Part shown: one piece after another, positions 1 through 9,744 of the stretch
Position numbering within the stretch: position 1 is the stretch's first letter
Layout of the letters: the number at the start of each line of letters is the position of its first letter
NCBI GenBank assembly: GCA_003279535.1
Contig: QCHO01000008.1
Location: 1-44,662, forward strand
DNA length: 44,662 bases
Direction of reading: 5' to 3'
Source of the DNA: Prochlorococcus sp. AG-402-C22
GTDB taxonomy: Bacteria; Cyanobacteriota; Cyanobacteriia; PCC-6307; Cyanobiaceae
Notes under the pieces: model-generated
Databases searched by the model: none
Seen by the model: the letters and a program-made list of their open reading frames with translations, nothing else
Told to the model about the DNA's origin: nothing
Made by a program: the position numbers and the translations under genes

Positions 1-35
1 CAAGCTGCTTCTCAAATAAAATAATATCTAAAATA

Positions 36-923
36 ATGGAGATAAGACGCAGGCCACCAAATCCAACAGTAAGGGTAGAAAATTTAGAATATGCTGTACC
101 TCATAGAGAATCACAAGCAAAAAATATTCTGGAAGAAATTGTATGGCACAAGGATATTGAAATTAAAAATTTTAAAAAAATATTTTCTTTAGAAGATCTA
201 ATAAAAAAAATCGAAAAACTCCCTGCCCCCAAAGATTTTTATAAAAATATCTTGGAGTCAAAAATAAAACCAGGAGTAATTGCTGAAATAAAAAAAGCTA
301 GTCCGAGTAAAGGAGTTATTAGAAAAGATTTTAACCCTGAAGATATAGCAATTTGTTATGAAGGATTAGGAGCATCATGTATCTCAGTACTTACCGATAA
401 AAGGTTTTTTCAAGGTAGTTATGAAATACTCGAAACTGTAAGGAAATCAACTAATCTCCCTCTACTCTGCAAAGATTTTATTATTTCTGCTTATCAGATT
501 TATAAAGCAAGAGTATCTGGTGCTGATGCAATATTATTAATCGCTGCGATTTTAAGTGATGACGATTTAATTTATTTAAAGAAAATAGCTGATAATTTAA
601 AGATGAGTGTTCTTGTTGAAGTCCATAACTCTAATGAATTAGAAAGGATTCTAAAGTTAAAATCTTTTAATTTGATTGGAATAAATAATAGGGACTTGAA
701 GACTTTTAAAACGGATTTAAAAACATCAATAGAATTGATGCATAGATATGCAGATATATTTTTAAAACAAAATATTATTCCCATTAGTGAATCTGGAATT
801 AATTGTACCGAAGATTTGGAATCTCTTAGATCTATTGGAATAAAGGGAGTATTAATTGGTGAAACTTTTATGAGAGAAACTGATATTGAACAATCTTTCA
901 AGAAATTATTTAACTCAATTTAA
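36..923 (+). CDS. trpC: Indole-3-glycerol phosphate synthase
   Basis: Cytosolic enzyme of tryptophan synthesis that closes carboxyphenylamino-deoxyribulose phosphate to indole-3-glycerol phosphate. The 295-residue protein has the TrpC barrel signatures: [11 protein letters not shown] with the catalytic lysine near residue 88, [14 protein letters not shown] and SESGI before the phosphate-binding end. About 80 residues precede the barrel core; a long N-terminus is usual in cyanobacterial TrpC. The ATG at 36 is the first in the window. The gene stands apart from other trp genes, as is common in cyanobacteria. It is followed by a 55-bp spacer and the nickel transporter. Assignment is firm. Confidence 0.96.
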   Translation: MEIRRRPPNPTVRVENLEYAVPHRESQAKNILEEIVWHKDIEIKNFKKIFSLEDLIKKIEKLPAPKDFYKNILESKIKPGVIAEIKKASPSKGVIRKDFNPEDIAICYEGLGASCISVLTDKRFFQGSYEILETVRKSTNLPLLCKDFIISAYQIYKARVSGADAILLIAAILSDDDLIYLKKIADNLKMSVLVEVHNSNELERILKLKSFNLIGINNRDLKTFKTDLKTSIELMHRYADIFLKQNIIPISESGINCTEDLESLRSIGIKGVLIGETFMRETDIEQSFKKLFNSI

Positions 924-942
924 TTTTGACTTCAAATCGTGC

Positions 943-948
943 TATAAA
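943..948 (+). promoter_or_regulatory. Possible -10 element ahead of the nickel transporter
   Basis: TATAAA lies 30 bp before the transporter ATG in the short trpC-transporter spacer. A TTGACT at 926-931 is too close (11-bp spacing) to serve as a standard -35 box, so the promoter call is weak. Confidence 0.3.
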
Positions 949-978
949 ATTGAATAAACATAGTTGTAGTGAATATAT

Positions 979-1650
979 ATGCAGGCTGTAATTTTAACAG
1001 GTATAGTTGCAGGATTTGTACATGTTGTTAGTGGCGCTGATCATCTAATTGCAATGGCACCAGCAGCGATTAATAATCCCCAAAAAGCTCTTAAAAATAG
1101 TTTCTCATGGGGCTTAGGACACTCTTCAGGGATCCTCTTGTTAGCTTTCTTAGCGATTTTTGTTAAGGATATTACCCCATTAAACAAATTTTCTAATATT
1201 GCCGAATTCCTAGTTGGAATTTCTCTTCTAATTGTTGGAGTATTTGCTATAAAAAATTCTTTTCAATTAAGTATCCACTCGCATTCCCATAAGCATGAGA
1301 ATGGAATTGCCCATCGTCACTTTCACTTTCATATTAAGGAACAAAAAAATAATAATAAGCACTCACATGCTTTGACGGGTTTAGGCTTGCTACACGGTAT
1401 AGCTGGAGGTTCACATTTTCTTGCGGTTCTTCCTGCTTTAGCATTACCTTTAATAAGCGCTTGCTTATATTTGATTTCATATTTGATTGGTTCACTAATA
1501 AGTATGAATCTTTTTACTTGTTTAATATCTTTTACCACCTTTAAAGTAAGTCAAAAATTTATTAAAAGATTAATAGCTGTAGCAGGAGGGCTTTCCTTTT
1601 CTTTGGGATTATTTTGGATTCAAAGAAGTGCTTCTGTTTTTTTGAATTAA
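979..1650 (+). CDS. HupE/UreJ-like nickel (or cobalt) transporter, His-rich
   Basis: Predicted inner-membrane metal permease of 223 residues with about six hydrophobic segments. The first helix has the HupE/UreJ-type motif HVVSGADHL (H15, D21, H22), and a related GLLHGIAGGSH motif opens the second half. Between them is a histidine-rich loop (about residues 98-130, with HSHSHKH and HRHFHFH), typical of nickel or cobalt handling. It faces sodX and sodN, whose product needs nickel, so nickel uptake is the natural inference. Its 3' end overlaps the 3' end of sodX by 42 bp on the opposite strand. Cobalt transport for cobalamin is the main alternative. Confidence 0.82.
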   Translation: MQAVILTGIVAGFVHVVSGADHLIAMAPAAINNPQKALKNSFSWGLGHSSGILLLAFLAIFVKDITPLNKFSNIAEFLVGISLLIVGVFAIKNSFQLSIHSHSHKHENGIAHRHFHFHIKEQKNNNKHSHALTGLGLLHGIAGGSHFLAVLPALALPLISACLYLISYLIGSLISMNLFTCLISFTTFKVSQKFIKRLIAVAGGLSFSLGLFWIQRSASVFLN

Positions 1651-2004
1651 AAAATTTTTTAATTTAGGAATAATTAATTTAGAGGTGACAATCCCAATTA
1701 TTTTTTCGTTACTGATTAATCCAAATTTATTACTATCTTCGCTAAATTCAAGATTGTCGCCAAGAACCTTAATATTATTTTGATTTACTGAATTTATCCT
1801 TTTTATTAGGTTTTCATTTTTAAGTGGATGATTAAAAATAACTATTTGTCGATTTTTTAGTATTGATTTATTCTTTTTATATTTTTTAAAAAATACAATA
1901 TCCCCTTCTTTTAGGTAAGGTAACATCGATTTACCACTAATAATGGCAGTTTTTCTTAAACCTAAAAAAAATAAAATAAAATCAAAAAAACTTTTGAAAA
2001 TAAT
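1609..2004 (-). CDS. sodX: Nickel-type superoxide dismutase maturation protease (S26-like), start uncertain
   Basis: Signal-peptidase-like (S26) protease expected to remove the SodN propeptide and free the nickel-binding N-terminus. The motif SGKSMLPYLKEGD holds the catalytic serine, followed by HPLKNENLIKRI with the likely general-base lysine and GDNLEFSEDS. The first ATG (1924-1926) codes for the Met right after the catalytic Ser, so starting there would lose the active site. The frame stays open to just past the sodN stop codon and encodes a hydrophobic anchor (FFDFILFFLGL), but contains no ATG, GTG or TTG. The start given here is an ATT at 2002-2004, five bases after the sodN stop codon, and is an inference. 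The gene is downstream of sodN on the same strand, probably cotranscribed and translationally coupled. Confidence 0.82.
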   Translation of the reverse strand: MIFKSFFDFILFFLGLRKTAIISGKSMLPYLKEGDIVFFKKYKKNKSILKNRQIVIFNHPLKNENLIKRINSVNQNNIKVLGDNLEFSEDSNKFGLISNEKIIGIVTSKLIIPKLKNFLIQKNRSTSLNPK

Positions 2005-2009
2005 TCTGA

Positions 2010-2483
2010 TTAACTAGCTTTTACAAAAGCGTCTGATCTTCCTTTTGAAGCCCAGAAAATATTATGAATCTTTTCTACATAACTCATGAGTTCTTCAGCT
2101 TGAGCTAAGTCAATATTAACTTTGCATGCACTGCATAATTTGGCCGTCTTCCAAATGGTTTCATGTAAGTCTGGATAAGTTTCTAAGTGAACTGGTTTAA
2201 AGTAATCTGTCCACAAAATTAGAATTTCTTTCTTTGTTTCTTTTGCTTGCTCTTCTTTAACTGCAACAAATCTAGAAAATGTATTACTGTATGCAGCCCA
2301 CTCTGCTGAATCAGTGCTAGAAGGAGCTTCTAATGCAATAAGTTTTTTTGTCATTGATAAAACTGCTTCAGCAGCAACTCTGGTAGATGCTGGGTCGTAA
2401 ACACCGCAAGGACCGTCACAGTGAGCATGGACTTTCATTGGGGATTTTTTATTTAGAAAAGAATTAATGAATTTACTTAACAT
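2010..2483 (-). CDS. sodN: Nickel superoxide dismutase
   Basis: Cytosolic enzyme that dismutates superoxide with a nickel centre; in Prochlorococcus it stands in for iron SOD. The nickel hook HCDGPCGVY is at residues 21-29. It supplies the N-terminal His and Cys2/Cys6 of the mature protein after a 20-residue propeptide ending in KVHA. The remaining 137 residues form the four-helix bundle typical of the family. The propeptide lacks a Sec or Tat signal, so processing by the adjacent SodX is expected inside the cell. The gene leads a sodN-sodX unit, and a nickel permease lies just beyond it. Confidence 0.97.
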   Translation of the reverse strand: MLSKFINSFLNKKSPMKVHAHCDGPCGVYDPASTRVAAEAVLSMTKKLIALEAPSSTDSAEWAAYSNTFSRFVAVKEEQAKETKKEILILWTDYFKPVHLETYPDLHETIWKTAKLCSACKVNIDLAQAEELMSYVEKIHNIFWASKGRSDAFVKAS

Positions 2484-2500
2484 TTCAAATATTTGGTGTT

Positions 2501-2510
2501 GTATATATAC
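2501..2510. promoter_or_regulatory. GTATATATAC palindrome in the sodN promoter region
   Basis: A 10-bp palindrome lies 18 bp upstream of the sodN ATG in the 78-bp spacer between the FKBP gene and sodN. On the sodN strand it includes TATATA, which could act as a -10 element. No convincing -35 box is visible. A repressor site is possible but unproven. Confidence 0.3.
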
Positions 2511-2561
2511 TACTTGGAGATTAACTAAATTGAAAAGTGTTAGATATTTTTCTTACTTAAT

Positions 2562-3134
2562 TTAATTGACTTTTAATAATTCAACTTCAAATATTAAAGT
2601 TGCATTAGCAGGTATTACATTACCTGCTCCTCTTGATCCGTATCCAAGTTCCGGAGGTATTGTTAATTTTCTTTTACCTCCAATCTTCATACCCGCTACA
2701 CCTTCGTCCCAACCTTTTATTACTCGTCCCGCTCCTAAGGGAAAGCTGAATGGGGCTCTACCGATACTTGTATCGAATTGTGTTCCGTCTTCTAGAGTTC
2801 CTGTGTAATTTACAGTAACTGTTTGCCCTGCACTAGCTTCATCTCCTTCCCCATTTACTATATCTGCAATAATTAGACCACTTTCTGTAGTCCTTGAATT
2901 GCTGTCTGATGGTGTTTCTTCTGCCATAGCGAAAAGTATAGGGTTTGGATCTGATGGGTCTAGTTCAAATAAATTATTATTTGAAACATTTGATGATTTT
3001 GCAACAGGCGTTTTTTGAACTAATTTTGTTTCTGATTCAGCAGCATTAACAACTTGAGGTGAATTAAATTGACTGAAAATAGTTAATGAAACACAAAAAA
3101 CAAAAACTGCAAAACTGATAAAGACTTCTTTCAC
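2562..3134 (-). CDS. Secreted FKBP-type peptidyl-prolyl cis-trans isomerase
   Basis: Protein-folding catalyst for the periplasm or thylakoid lumen. It starts with a signal sequence (hydrophobic residues 4-20, likely cleavage after VVNAAES near residue 32). A low-complexity linker follows, then a full FKBP domain from about residue 85: [66 protein letters not shown]. All classical FKBP pocket stretches are present. It reads in the same direction as sodN-sodX but is separated by 78 bp. Divergent from lnt across an 85-bp spacer. Whether it is lumenal or periplasmic cannot be told from sequence. Confidence 0.93.
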   Translation of the reverse strand: MKEVFISFAVFVFCVSLTIFSQFNSPQVVNAAESETKLVQKTPVAKSSNVSNNNLFELDPSDPNPILFAMAEETPSDSNSRTTESGLIIADIVNGEGDEASAGQTVTVNYTGTLEDGTQFDTSIGRAPFSFPLGAGRVIKGWDEGVAGMKIGGKRKLTIPPELGYGSRGAGNVIPANATLIFEVELLKVN

Positions 3135-3219
3135 CTAGATTTTGAAAGTTACTAGAACTAATACTACAGAATAAAGGTACAATTAATGGGTGATTTTAAA
3201 TTTAATTTGAAATTTTAGA

Positions 3220-4707
3220 TTGTTAATCCCAACTCAAGTAAAAAGTTTAAAACAATATTTTTACCCATGTTTAGGTGGCATCCTAGGAGGAATTTCTGTT
3301 GCAACCCATTTTTGGGTGATTTTTATGCCGATATCATTATTCATTTTATGGAAGGGAAGTGAAAGAAGAATAGCAAATTTTTGTTGGGGTTTTTTCTTTA
3401 TCTTGATAAGTCATTCTTGGCTTTATGATCTCCATCCATTAACATGGCTAGGTTTTTCATGGCTTGCAAGTTTAATAATCACCATTTCAATATTATTATC
3501 TTGTGCTTTTTTGGGTGGTTTATTAGTTTATTTATGGGGATTGTTAGTTGAAATTATTCTCTGGAAAAAGGATGTTTTTAAAATGAAAATATTACCTTTA
3601 ACTGTAAAAGTATTTTTTTTATCTTTGACTTGGGGAATTGGTGAATTGATACTTTCTCAAACACCTTTTTTTTGGATAGGTTTAGGAGAGAGTCTTGTTC
3701 CAGGTGATATTTATCTTGCTGGTTTGGCAAGATGGATTGGTGCAAGTGGTTTATGCGTATTACAAATATTGATTGGATTTTGGATTTTTTTTAGTCACGG
3801 TAGATGGAGAAGAAAACTTCATTTTAAAAAAATATTTATTTTCGGACTTTTTATTATTTTTTTCTTACATCTATTTGGGGGTTTAACAACTCCCATTAAA
3901 AGAAATTATGAATATCCTGTAGCTATTTGGCAAACCAATATACCAACAAGAGAAAAATTAAAAATAGATGATGAATTTATTAAAGAAAAACAATCTATCG
4001 CTCAAAAGTATGCTTTAGCCAATCAAGCAAAACTTCTTGTTGCTCCTGAAGGAACTTTATATAATAATTTTTATTTATCTAAAGGCTTTAAGGTTAATAC
4101 CTTGGCAGGAGGCTTCAGAAATTCTAATAATGAATTAAGAAGTTCTTTACTCGGATTTCAAATTGGAGATAAATCTTTTACCTCATTTTTAGATAAAAAT
4201 AGACTTGTTCCATTAGGTGAAAAAATACCTAGATTTCTAGATAGTTTTTCAAGAGGATTATCTGCAGTAGGAGGAATTCAACCAGGCTCTGATTCAAGAT
4301 TTTTTGATCCTAAATTTACACAACCTCTAGCAGTGGCTATCTGTTATGAAATTAGTGATGGATTGAAAATAAGAAAGGCTATTAGTAGCGGTGCAAAACT
4401 AATAATAACTGCAGCAAATTTAGATCCCTATCCAACTAAGCTTTATAATCAATTCCTGTCTTTGGCAAGATTGAGAAGTATTGAAAATAAAAAAGATAAT
4501 CTGCTTGTATCAAACACTGGTCCTTCGGGTTTAGTTAAAGATGATGGAAAAATAATTCAACTTCTAGATTTAAATGTGGAGCAAAATAAAATAGTGTTCC
4601 CTAATTTTTCATCCGACAAGACCTTCTATACAAAATTTGGAGATAAACCTATTTTGTTATTGTTTATATTTTTTATGGGATTAAATTTCTTTTTGAAAAT
4701 TAGTTAA
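3220..4707 (+). CDS. lnt: Apolipoprotein N-acyltransferase
   Basis: Inner-membrane enzyme that adds the third acyl chain to lipoproteins. The 495-residue protein has an N-terminal multi-helix membrane region (about residues 15-220) and a C-terminal nitrilase-like periplasmic domain. The catalytic triad can be placed: E277 in [10 protein letters not shown]326 in [10 protein letters not shown] and C375 in [12 protein letters not shown] last hydrophobic helix ([13 protein letters not shown]) ends the protein. The TTG at 3220 is the only start after an in-frame stop at 3208; the next candidate is an ATG near residue 36, which would cut the first helix. Its end overlaps the convergent mnmA end by 8 bp. 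Confidence 0.93.
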   Translation: MLIPTQVKSLKQYFYPCLGGILGGISVATHFWVIFMPISLFILWKGSERRIANFCWGFFFILISHSWLYDLHPLTWLGFSWLASLIITISILLSCAFLGGLLVYLWGLLVEIILWKKDVFKMKILPLTVKVFFLSLTWGIGELILSQTPFFWIGLGESLVPGDIYLAGLARWIGASGLCVLQILIGFWIFFSHGRWRRKLHFKKIFIFGLFIIFFLHLFGGLTTPIKRNYEYPVAIWQTNIPTREKLKIDDEFIKEKQSIAQKYALANQAKLLVAPEGTLYNNFYLSKGFKVNTLAGGFRNSNNELRSSLLGFQIGDKSFTSFLDKNRLVPLGEKIPRFLDSFSRGLSAVGGIQPGSDSRFFDPKFTQPLAVAICYEISDGLKIRKAISSGAKLIITAANLDPYPTKLYNQFLSLARLRSIENKKDNLLVSNTGPSGLVKDDGKIIQLLDLNVEQNKIVFPNFSSDKTFYTKFGDKPILLLFIFFMGLNFFLKIS

Positions 4708-5857
4708 TTAATCCGCCACCTAATAAAATTTCTCCTTTATAAAAAACTGCAGCTTGTCCGGGCGTTACCGAACTTTGACTTTCTTCAAAAATTAATTTAA
4801 ATGTTTTAGTTGCATCATCTACCTTTTCTAAAGGTATTAAAGTTCCTTTTACTGGATGACTTCTATATCTGATTTGTGCTTCTACTTGTATCTCTTGCTT
4901 AGGTTCTTCGATTGAAACCCAGTTAACCTTACTAATTATTGCTTCTTTATTAAATAGATCACTTTTATCTGCTACATACACTATGTTTTTTTCCCTGTCT
5001 AAACTTTTTACATAAAGTGGTTCGGGCCATGCAATACCCAAACCTTTTCTTTGACCTACCGTAAAGTGCTGTATACCATTGTGCGTTCCTAGGACTTTCC
5101 CATTTACATGCACAATTCCTCCTTCTTTGGGTTCAATGTGTTTGTCGATAAATCTCTGCATTGATCCATAATGCTCAACTAAACATAAATCTTGACTTTC
5201 TGGTTTTTGAGCAGTTCTAAGGCCTAATCTCAGGGCTTCCTTTCTTGTTTCTTCTTTTTTCATTTCACCAAGAGGAAATTCTAATCTGCTTAGTACTTCT
5301 TGTGAAAGACAATAAAGAAAATAACTTTGGTCTTTGTTCTTATCAGCACCTCTGAGCAGTAGGAATTCCTGAAATTTAAAGCCCTTGCAATCAAGAATTT
5401 CAGTAGAGGATGTTTTTTTTATTCTGGCGTAATGACCAGTTGCAATATGAGTAAACTCTTCTTTTTTTAATGCGTAATTAAGCATCTCTTCAAACTTCAC
5501 ATTCTTGTTGCACATAGAGCATGGAAGCGGAGTGAATCCATTCTTGTAACTTTGAGTAGTTTTTTTAATCACTTCTCTTTCGAAAATTTCTCTTGAATCG
5601 ATTATTTTATGATGAATTCCTAAATCTTCACAAAGTCCAGCAGCATCTACTAATCCTTCAGAACAACATGAGCCCTTTCCTTTCATTAACCAAAGAGTTA
5701 GTCCTTCAACATTCCATCCATTTTCTACAAGAAGAGCAGCTGAGAGCGAACTATCTACACCACCAGAAAGACCTACAATAATATTTTTCTTCTTCTTAGT
5801 TTTATTATTAGAAGAAAAACTGTTCTCTAATTTTTTATCCTTTTGTGTTTTTAACAT
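4700..5857 (-). CDS. mnmA: tRNA-specific 2-thiouridylase
   Basis: Cytosolic enzyme that thiolates U34 of tRNA Lys, Glu and Gln. A lysine-rich N-terminal extension of about 24 residues precedes the PP-loop ATPase motif GLSGGVDSS (residues 29-37). [13 protein letters not shown] carries one catalytic cysteine, ATGHYARI and DQSYFLYCL are family hallmarks, and SQDLCLVEH carries the second cysteine. The C-terminal domain shows [12 protein letters not shown] and [10 protein letters not shown]. At 385 residues the length is normal for the family. It starts at an ATG 46 bp from the divergent NAD(P)HX repair gene and ends overlapping lnt. Confidence 0.96.
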   Translation of the reverse strand: MLKTQKDKKLENSFSSNNKTKKKKNIIVGLSGGVDSSLSAALLVENGWNVEGLTLWLMKGKGSCCSEGLVDAAGLCEDLGIHHKIIDSREIFEREVIKKTTQSYKNGFTPLPCSMCNKNVKFEEMLNYALKKEEFTHIATGHYARIKKTSSTEILDCKGFKFQEFLLLRGADKNKDQSYFLYCLSQEVLSRLEFPLGEMKKEETRKEALRLGLRTAQKPESQDLCLVEHYGSMQRFIDKHIEPKEGGIVHVNGKVLGTHNGIQHFTVGQRKGLGIAWPEPLYVKSLDREKNIVYVADKSDLFNKEAIISKVNWVSIEEPKQEIQVEAQIRYRSHPVKGTLIPLEKVDDATKTFKLIFEESQSSVTPGQAAVFYKGEILLGGGLIN

Positions 5858-5903
5858 GGAAGTTTAAATTTTTGAACAGTACTTTAATTGCTTCGTACTA
5901 ATT

Positions 5904-7469
5904 ATGAATGAAATTGGATGGCCAACAATTGACTCAAAACATTTTATTGTTGATGCAAACCAAATGTTGATATTGGAGAAAGAAATGTTTTCTGATGGGA
6001 TGCCTCAAGAAGCATTGATGGAAAAAGCTGGTATCCAAATTAGTAAATGGCTCTTGAAAAGGAAACCTCTCTTAAAGTATGGAATAATTGTGGTAATAGG
6101 TCCTGGGCATAATGGTGGGGATGGCGCAGTAATAGCTAGAGAGCTGTTCTTGAAAGGGTATTTAGTCAAGGTATGGTGTCCATTCCCAATAAAAAAAACA
6201 GTAACAAATAACCATATTAATTATCTTACATCTATTGGGGTAAAAAAATTAGTAGAGTCTCCTTACGCATATGGGGGAGAACTATGGATTGATGCTGTTT
6301 TTGGTAATAATCAAACAAGAAAAGTAGATAATCAATTAGTTGAATTGTTTAACCAGAAATTTCATAGTAAATGCGGAAAGATTGTAAGCATTGATGTTCC
6401 TACAGGATTATGTCCAAATTCAGGAGAGCCTTTTTTAGATAATGCAGTAAAGGCAAACTACACCTTAGTAATTGGTCTAAATAAGATTGGGTTAACGCAA
6501 GATTCTGCTTTACCTTTTATCGGAGAATTGCATCATATCGATGTTGGGGTTCCAACTAATAAGTTATCTAAGATTGAAAAAAAAATTTTTAAGGTTACTT
6601 ATCGGGACTTAAAAAATATTGATTTACCCACCTTACCAAAAAATTCCCAGAAATATAAAAGAGGAAGGACATTATTAATCGCAGGAAGTGAAAAATATCC
6701 AGGGGCTGCATACTTAGCATTAAAAGGAGCCATATCAAGTGGAGCAGGTTTTATCTCTGCAGTTCTGCCTGAGTTAGTTGCTGAATCTATTTGGCAAGTT
6801 GCTCCAGAAATAGTTTTAAAAGGAACTATGCAATCTAATCAAAATGGTAATGCATCTTTGTTCAGTGCATTAAAGAATATTGATCTAAGTGCATATGACT
6901 CATTAGCTGTAGGCCCAGGAATAGGAATTGATAATAATGATTGGCAAAAATCCAAAGACTTTCTTATAGGTTTTGAAGGATTATTGATCTTGGATGCGGA
7001 TGCACTTAATAGAATTTCGGAATCTCAATTAGGATCAAATTTCTTTTTGGAGAGAAAATTTAAAACATGGATCACACCTCATCATAAAGAATTTCTAAGG
7101 TTATTCCCTAATATCAAATGTAAAACTAATGTTGGATTAGCACTTAAAGCGGCAAAAAAATTTAATGTTAGTATTTTGTTGAAAGGAGCTAACAGCATAA
7201 TTGCTGACAATAAAAATGCATGGCAACTTTATGGGACGGATTCTCAGACAGCTAGAGCTGGATTGGGTGATCTTTTATCTGGATTTGTAGCTGGAAGTTC
7301 TGCGATTGATTTAACCTTTTGTAGAAATATAACAACTGACTTTTTTGCTAAGTACGTACTTTTGCATTCATTTGCTGCATCAAAATGCAAAAGTGGATCT
7401 AATGCATCTGCTATTGGTGATGAATTATCGAAAATTATGAGAAACAGAAAAACGAGACAAATATCTTGA
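5904..7469 (+). CDS. nnrDE: Bifunctional NAD(P)HX epimerase / ADP-dependent NAD(P)HX dehydratase
   Basis: Metabolite-repair enzyme that restores hydrated NADH and NADPH. The N-terminal half (residues 15-230) is the YjeF-N epimerase with VVIGPGHNGGDGAVIAREL. The C-terminal half (about 240-521) is the ribokinase-like dehydratase with RGRTLLIAGSEKYPGAAYLA, LAVGPGIG, LILDADALN, WITPHHKEF, LLKGANSIIAD and ARAGLGDLLSGFVAGS. Both halves are complete, as in the usual fused bacterial form. The ATG is clear. It probably has its own promoter in the 46-bp divergent spacer with mnmA. The last motif has GLGDLLSG instead of the common GTGDxLxG; this looks like ordinary variation. Confidence 0.94.
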   Translation: MNEIGWPTIDSKHFIVDANQMLILEKEMFSDGMPQEALMEKAGIQISKWLLKRKPLLKYGIIVVIGPGHNGGDGAVIARELFLKGYLVKVWCPFPIKKTVTNNHINYLTSIGVKKLVESPYAYGGELWIDAVFGNNQTRKVDNQLVELFNQKFHSKCGKIVSIDVPTGLCPNSGEPFLDNAVKANYTLVIGLNKIGLTQDSALPFIGELHHIDVGVPTNKLSKIEKKIFKVTYRDLKNIDLPTLPKNSQKYKRGRTLLIAGSEKYPGAAYLALKGAISSGAGFISAVLPELVAESIWQVAPEIVLKGTMQSNQNGNASLFSALKNIDLSAYDSLAVGPGIGIDNNDWQKSKDFLIGFEGLLILDADALNRISESQLGSNFFLERKFKTWITPHHKEFLRLFPNIKCKTNVGLALKAAKKFNVSILLKGANSIIADNKNAWQLYGTDSQTARAGLGDLLSGFVAGSSAIDLTFCRNITTDFFAKYVLLHSFAASKCKSGSNASAIGDELSKIMRNRKTRQIS

Positions 7470-7610
7470 AAGAAACAATTTAAGAGAGTTATTTCTAGTT
7501 TTAAACACATAAATATACAAATATTACTTGAAATCTGAAGCGCGCATTAAATATTGGGCTATTTCCACAAAAGTGTAGGAGAGTTTTAATACCTTATTCA
7601 GGTCAAAATA

Positions 7611-8552
7611 ATGGTTTCATCAATACCAGCACAAGCAGAACCACAAAAAAGGAGAGGTAATGATCCTATCAGTTGGTATTTGCAGAATATCGGTAGAGTA
7701 CCTTTGCTTACACCTGCAGAGGAGATTGAACTGGGTAATCAAGTTCAGAAAATGATGATTCTCACAGAAGATGGCCAATTAAATGAAAAAATTAAAGAAT
7801 TTACAACGCAGCAAAAAAGAACAATAAAAATTGGCAGAAGAGCAAAAGAGAGAATGATGAAAGCTAATTTAAGACTTGTCGTAAGTGTGGCAAAAAAATA
7901 TCAAGGTAAAGGACTTGAACTCCTTGATTTAGTTCAAGAGGGTTCTCTTGGTCTAGAGAGAGCTGTTGAAAAATTTGATCCTACAAGAGGATATAAGTTT
8001 TCTACTTATGCTTTTTGGTGGATTAGACAAAGTATGACAAGAGCAATAGCTTGTCAATCACGAACGATACGTTTACCAGTTCATTTAAGTGAAAGATTAG
8101 CATCTATAAGAAAAGTCAGTAGGGATTTAGCACATAAACTTGGCGCTATGCCAAGTAGAATTGAAATTGCAGAAGCAATGGAAATTGATGTCGATGAATT
8201 AGATTCTGTTTTAAGACAAGCTTTATCAACGAGTAGTTTAGACGCTCCAGTCAATGGTGATGATGGTCGGAGCTTTTTAGGTGATTTAATTGCAGATAGT
8301 AATAATGAGGAGCCTTTAGACCAAGTTGAGCAAAAAATGCATCAAGAGCAACTTGGGAAGTGGTTAAGTCATCTAAGCGAGCAAGAGCAACATGTTCTTA
8401 AATTAAGGTTTGGACTTGATGGAAACGAGAGGCATACACTTGCTGAAATAGGAAGATTGTTAGAAGTTTCTAGGGAAAGAGTAAGACAAGTCGAACTTAA
8501 GGCATTAAGAAAATTAAGAAATTTAACCAGAAAATTACCAAGCAGTATTTAA
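7611..8552 (+). CDS. Group 2 (type II) sigma-70 family RNA polymerase sigma factor
   Basis: Alternative sigma factor that redirects RNA polymerase. Region 1.2 is DPISWYLQNIGRVPLLTPAEE (near residue 20). Region 2 includes LRLVVSVAKKYQGKGLELLDLVQEGSLGL and the -10-recognising GYKFSTYAFWWIRQSMTRAIA. Region 3 follows. Region 4 ends with LAEIGRLLEVSRERVRQVELKALRKLR, the -35-binding helix-turn-helix. At 313 residues it lacks the long N-terminus of the principal cyanobacterial RpoD and so fits the group 2 factors (SigB/C/D type). Which paralogue it is cannot be decided here. A 141-bp spacer upstream should hold its promoter. It ends 6 bp from the end of pdhA. Confidence 0.93.
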   Translation: MVSSIPAQAEPQKRRGNDPISWYLQNIGRVPLLTPAEEIELGNQVQKMMILTEDGQLNEKIKEFTTQQKRTIKIGRRAKERMMKANLRLVVSVAKKYQGKGLELLDLVQEGSLGLERAVEKFDPTRGYKFSTYAFWWIRQSMTRAIACQSRTIRLPVHLSERLASIRKVSRDLAHKLGAMPSRIEIAEAMEIDVDELDSVLRQALSTSSLDAPVNGDDGRSFLGDLIADSNNEEPLDQVEQKMHQEQLGKWLSHLSEQEQHVLKLRFGLDGNERHTLAEIGRLLEVSRERVRQVELKALRKLRNLTRKLPSSI

Positions 8553-8558
8553 TTTAAT

Positions 8559-9596
8559 CTATTCTTCGGCCCAAATGTATTTAGTCAATTCTTGTGAAGG
8601 TGGTTCAGGAGCTGCTAAGGCATTTTTAACAGACTCTGAGATCTCTGAATCTATTTTTTTTTCAATATTTTTTAATTCTTCTTCAGTTGCGAATTTACCA
8701 TCAATAATTTCTTGAGCTAATTTCTTAATAGGATCTCTTTCCCCCCAAAACTCCTTCTCTTTCTCAGACCTTAATTCATCAGGATCTGCAAGAGAATGTC
8801 CTCTGTATCTATAAGTCAAGCATTCTAAAAGAGTAGGCCCTTCTCCTGCTCTTGCGCGCTCAATTGCTCTTTGTGCTGCTCCTCTTACTGCTAATACATC
8901 CATCCCATCAACTTCTTCACCATGCATCCCAAAAGCAGAAGCTTTTCTCCAAATTTCAGGATTACTGGTTGCTCTATCGTGTGCCATACCAATAGCCCAT
9001 TTATTATTTTCAACAACAAAAATTATGGGTAATTTCCATAATTGGGCCATATTTAAACATTCAAAAAATTGTCCATTATTGCAAGTCCCATCTCCAAAGA
9101 ATGCTGCAGTTACTGCATCACTATTATTATTGCCAGCAACTTCTTTTTTATATTTACTTGAAAAGGCTGCTCCTAGAGCAACTGGAATTCCTTCCCCAAT
9201 AAAAGCATATCCTCCCAATAAGTGATGCTCTCTTGAAAATAAGTGCATGGACCCCCCTCGGCCTTTACTACAGCCTGTAGCTTTTCCAAAAAGCTCACTC
9301 ATTACTTCAAAAGAGGGAACACCTGCACTTAGTGCATGGACATGATCGCGGTAAGTGCTACAAAACCAATCATGTTTCTTTTTCATGGCACCAATTATTC
9401 CAGTGCTTATAGCCTCTTGACCGTTATATAAATGAACGAAACCAAACATTTTCCCCCTGTAGTACATTTCTGCACACTTATCTTCGAATCTTCGACCAAG
9501 TATCATATCTTCATAAAGAAATAATCCGGTCTCTCGATCTAATTCGGCTTTTTTTATGTCTTGAAGATTTGAGATTCTCTCTACGTGTGTTTCCAA
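8559..9596 (-). CDS. pdhA: Pyruvate dehydrogenase E1 component, alpha subunit
   Basis: Thiamine-diphosphate-dependent decarboxylase subunit of the pyruvate dehydrogenase complex; it pairs with PdhB, which is not in this window. The thiamine diphosphate motif [17 protein letters not shown] and [11 protein letters not shown] are intact. The phosphorylation-loop region [17 protein letters not shown] and the start [19 protein letters not shown] are typical. It has 345 residues, close to other cyanobacterial and plastid-type PdhA. The start is a TTG at 9596; no ATG gives a better fit. It faces the sigma factor gene with only 6 bp between stops. Confidence 0.96.
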   Translation of the reverse strand: METHVERISNLQDIKKAELDRETGLFLYEDMILGRRFEDKCAEMYYRGKMFGFVHLYNGQEAISTGIIGAMKKKHDWFCSTYRDHVHALSAGVPSFEVMSELFGKATGCSKGRGGSMHLFSREHHLLGGYAFIGEGIPVALGAAFSSKYKKEVAGNNNSDAVTAAFFGDGTCNNGQFFECLNMAQLWKLPIIFVVENNKWAIGMAHDRATSNPEIWRKASAFGMHGEEVDGMDVLAVRGAAQRAIERARAGEGPTLLECLTYRYRGHSLADPDELRSEKEKEFWGERDPIKKLAQEIIDGKFATEEELKNIEKKIDSEISESVKNALAAPEPPSQELTKYIWAEE

Positions 9597-9744
9597 GAAA
9601 ATACCTTAATGAAGTTTTGATTTGTTAACATTCTAAGCCGTGAAGGTCGATTTTCATGATTTTTTTTAATAACTCTGTAAGACCTTATGAAAAAAAATTT
9701 TAACTTGATAAAATTTATCTAAGAATTTTTAATAGGATATTTGT

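Noticed and set aside
1-24. Short open frame QAASQIK ending in TAA at the window start
   Set aside because: It may be the last codons of an upstream gene, but eight codons are too few to support a feature.
926-948. TTGACT and TATAAA as a full promoter
   Set aside because: Spacing of 11 bp is too short for a standard sigma-70 promoter; only the -10-like box is kept, at low confidence.
1329-1538. Minus-strand ORF inside the nickel transporter
   Set aside because: Antisense to transmembrane and His-rich coding sequence; no start signal.
2501-2510. GTATATATAC as an NtcA site
   Set aside because: NtcA needs GTA-N8-TAC; here only four bases separate the halves.
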